A stretch of 5,837 bases of DNA from Gammaproteobacteria bacterium (GTDB lineage: Bacteria; Pseudomonadota; Gammaproteobacteria; Enterobacterales; Kangiellaceae). The stretch covers positions 1 through 5,837 of the forward strand of contig NVTT01000112.1 of assembly GCA_002401655.1 (NCBI GenBank). The letters are read 5' to 3'. The notes beneath the pieces are model-generated. The model was not told the origin of the DNA, ran no database searches, and saw only the letters and a program-made list of their open reading frames with translations. Positions within the stretch are counted from its first letter, which is position 1. Every line of letters starts with the position of its first letter. Shown here one piece after another: positions 5,071 through 5,837 of this stretch. The position numbers were made by a program, and so were the translations under genes.

Positions 5071-5489
5071 AAACTCTGCTAATTTGATTTTATAAGAAAT
5101 GACATTTAAAGAGTTTTTCTATTCATATAGATCTTTTTTATGAGATGAAAATAGCTCATTTATGTAACCTAGTGCATAGTTTGAGCAAAAACAGCTATAG
5201 CATGTTATTAAATTACTGTTATTAAGCTTGCTAATCCTTGAGATATCACTAAACTTTATAGATTGAGGTTTTTACATGCTAATTCTATGTTGATATCTCA
5301 GGTTACCATATTTGAGACTAAGATTAACAAAATTTAACTAACAAGATTATGATTGATTTGTAATACTGTTTGTTATCCATTGTCAGTTAACAGTTGTCTC
5401 TTCAGCTATCGTCACATTTGTTAGGTTTTTAAGCTGTTACTTATCTTGTGGTGTTTAAATAAACTAATTCGAATGTATAGGTACCTTCA
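5071..5489. other. Gene-free divergent spacer between the DUF6122-like gene and crp
   Basis: This is 419 bp, strongly AT-rich, with no credible open reading frame on either strand. It must hold promoters for both divergent genes. Leftward, TATAAA (5089-5094 on the minus strand) is a good -10 but lacks a clear -35. Rightward, TTGTTA (5418-5423) and TATCTT (5442-5447), 18 bp apart, are the best candidate for crp, giving a leader of about 35 nt. A long-spaced inverted repeat lies at 5239-5300. No full CRP site (TGTGA-N6-TCACA) was found. Confidence 0.6.
5239..5300. repeat. Inverted repeat TGAGATATCA / TGATATCTCA with 42-nt loop
   Basis: TGAGATATCA at 5239-5248 is the exact reverse complement of 5291-5300, and the match extends to CC on one side with a single bulged base. 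A further pair, TAGCATGT (5198-5205) and ACATGCTA (5274-5281), crosses it, so the two stems cannot both form in a simple hairpin. It may be two operator half-sites or an RNA structure; in AT-rich DNA chance is also possible. Confidence 0.5.
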
Positions 5490-5837
5490 ATGGCGCTAAT
5501 AAAAGAACCGATAGTCCTACCACACAATATCTTAAAAGATCCTATGCTCGAATGGTTTGTTGCTCAGTGTCATAAAAGGCGTTATGCGACTAAAACAACC
5601 ATTATATTTGCTGGAGATAAGCCAGAAACCCTTTATTTCATTATAAAAGGATCGGTTACGGTTTTAATCGAAGATGACGATGGTAAAGAGTTGGTTCTTG
5701 CTTATTTGAATTCAGGTGACTTTTTTGGCGAAATGGGGCTTTTTGATGGTGAAAATAACCGTAGCGCCTGGGTAAGAGCTAAGGTAGAGACTGATTTGGC
5801 AGAAATTAGTTATTCAAGGTTTCAATCTTTAAGTAAA
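5490..5837 (+). CDS. crp: cAMP receptor protein (Crp/Vfr), N-terminal part, cut by the window edge
   Basis: The first 116 residues are visible and the frame stays open to the last base; a full protein would be about 210-220 aa, with the DNA-binding helix-turn-helix beyond the window. The cyclic-nucleotide-binding beta-roll is clear: CHKRRYATKTTIIFAGDKPE (27-46), TLYFIIKGSVTVLIEDDDGK (47-66), then the phosphate-binding cassette SGDFFGEMGLF (75-85) with G80, E81, and R91-S92 in RSAWVRAKVE (91-100), which hold cAMP in E. coli Crp. The acidic EDDDGKE loop (61-67) corresponds to activating region 3. Sequence is intermediate between Pseudomonas Vfr and enteric Crp. The protein is a cytoplasmic global regulator acting as a dimer. 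The start ATG has AGG at 5479-5481, 8 nt upstream. The divergent 419-bp spacer is its promoter region. Confidence 0.93.
   Translation, partial: MALIKEPIVLPHNILKDPMLEWFVAQCHKRRYATKTTIIFAGDKPETLYFIIKGSVTVLIEDDDGKELVLAYLNSGDFFGEMGLFDGENNRSAWVRAKVETDLAEISYSRFQSLSK

Noticed and set aside
5401..5416. CRP autoregulatory site ending in TCACA
   Set aside because: Only the right half-site fits; the left half is TTCAG instead of TGTGA.

Overview
The window looks like ordinary chromosome from a low-GC gammaproteobacterium, probably a marine lineage of the Alteromonadales/Kangiella kind. This rests mainly on the gene entering at the right edge, whose first 116 residues read as a cAMP receptor protein (Crp/Vfr type). 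No phage, transposase, CRISPR, tRNA or rRNA signal was seen. The taxonomic guess is inference.

Layout, left to right. (1) 1-300: C-terminal part of an RND-efflux periplasmic adaptor that loses family resemblance at about 227 and ends early. (2) 227-1424: two tandem copies of a ~0.6 kb unit, each with a conserved non-coding leader and one gene for a small exported protein of 137 aa (86% identical, signal peptide, two cysteines, ankyrin-like tail). A hairpin and a Rho-independent terminator close this block. (3) 1513-2693, minus strand: a GNAT acetyltransferase gene followed by a MarR-family regulator gene. (4) 2788-4182, plus strand: an FAD-dependent DAO-type oxidoreductase, divergent from the GNAT/MarR pair across a short shared promoter region with a candidate operator. 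(5) 4194-5070, minus strand: a two-gene operon of a small His/Asp-rich membrane protein (DUF6122-like) and a thioredoxin-fold lipoprotein that starts at TTG and overlaps the first gene by 8 nt. (6) 5071-5489: a gene-free, AT-rich divergent spacer with a notable inverted repeat. (7) 5490-end: the 5' part of crp.

How they may work together. The oxidoreductase, GNAT and MarR genes look like a regulated amine or amino-acid metabolism module, but the substrate cannot be read from sequence. The DUF6122-like protein and the thioredoxin lipoprotein are translationally coupled and both sit at the envelope. The tandem exported proteins are the least explained part. Their first 47 coding bases are identical, synonymous sites included, while later codons differ synonymously at about 40% of positions. 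This suggests local gene conversion or an RNA-level constraint at the start of the message. Nothing seen proves a new system; this tandem block is the best candidate for one.
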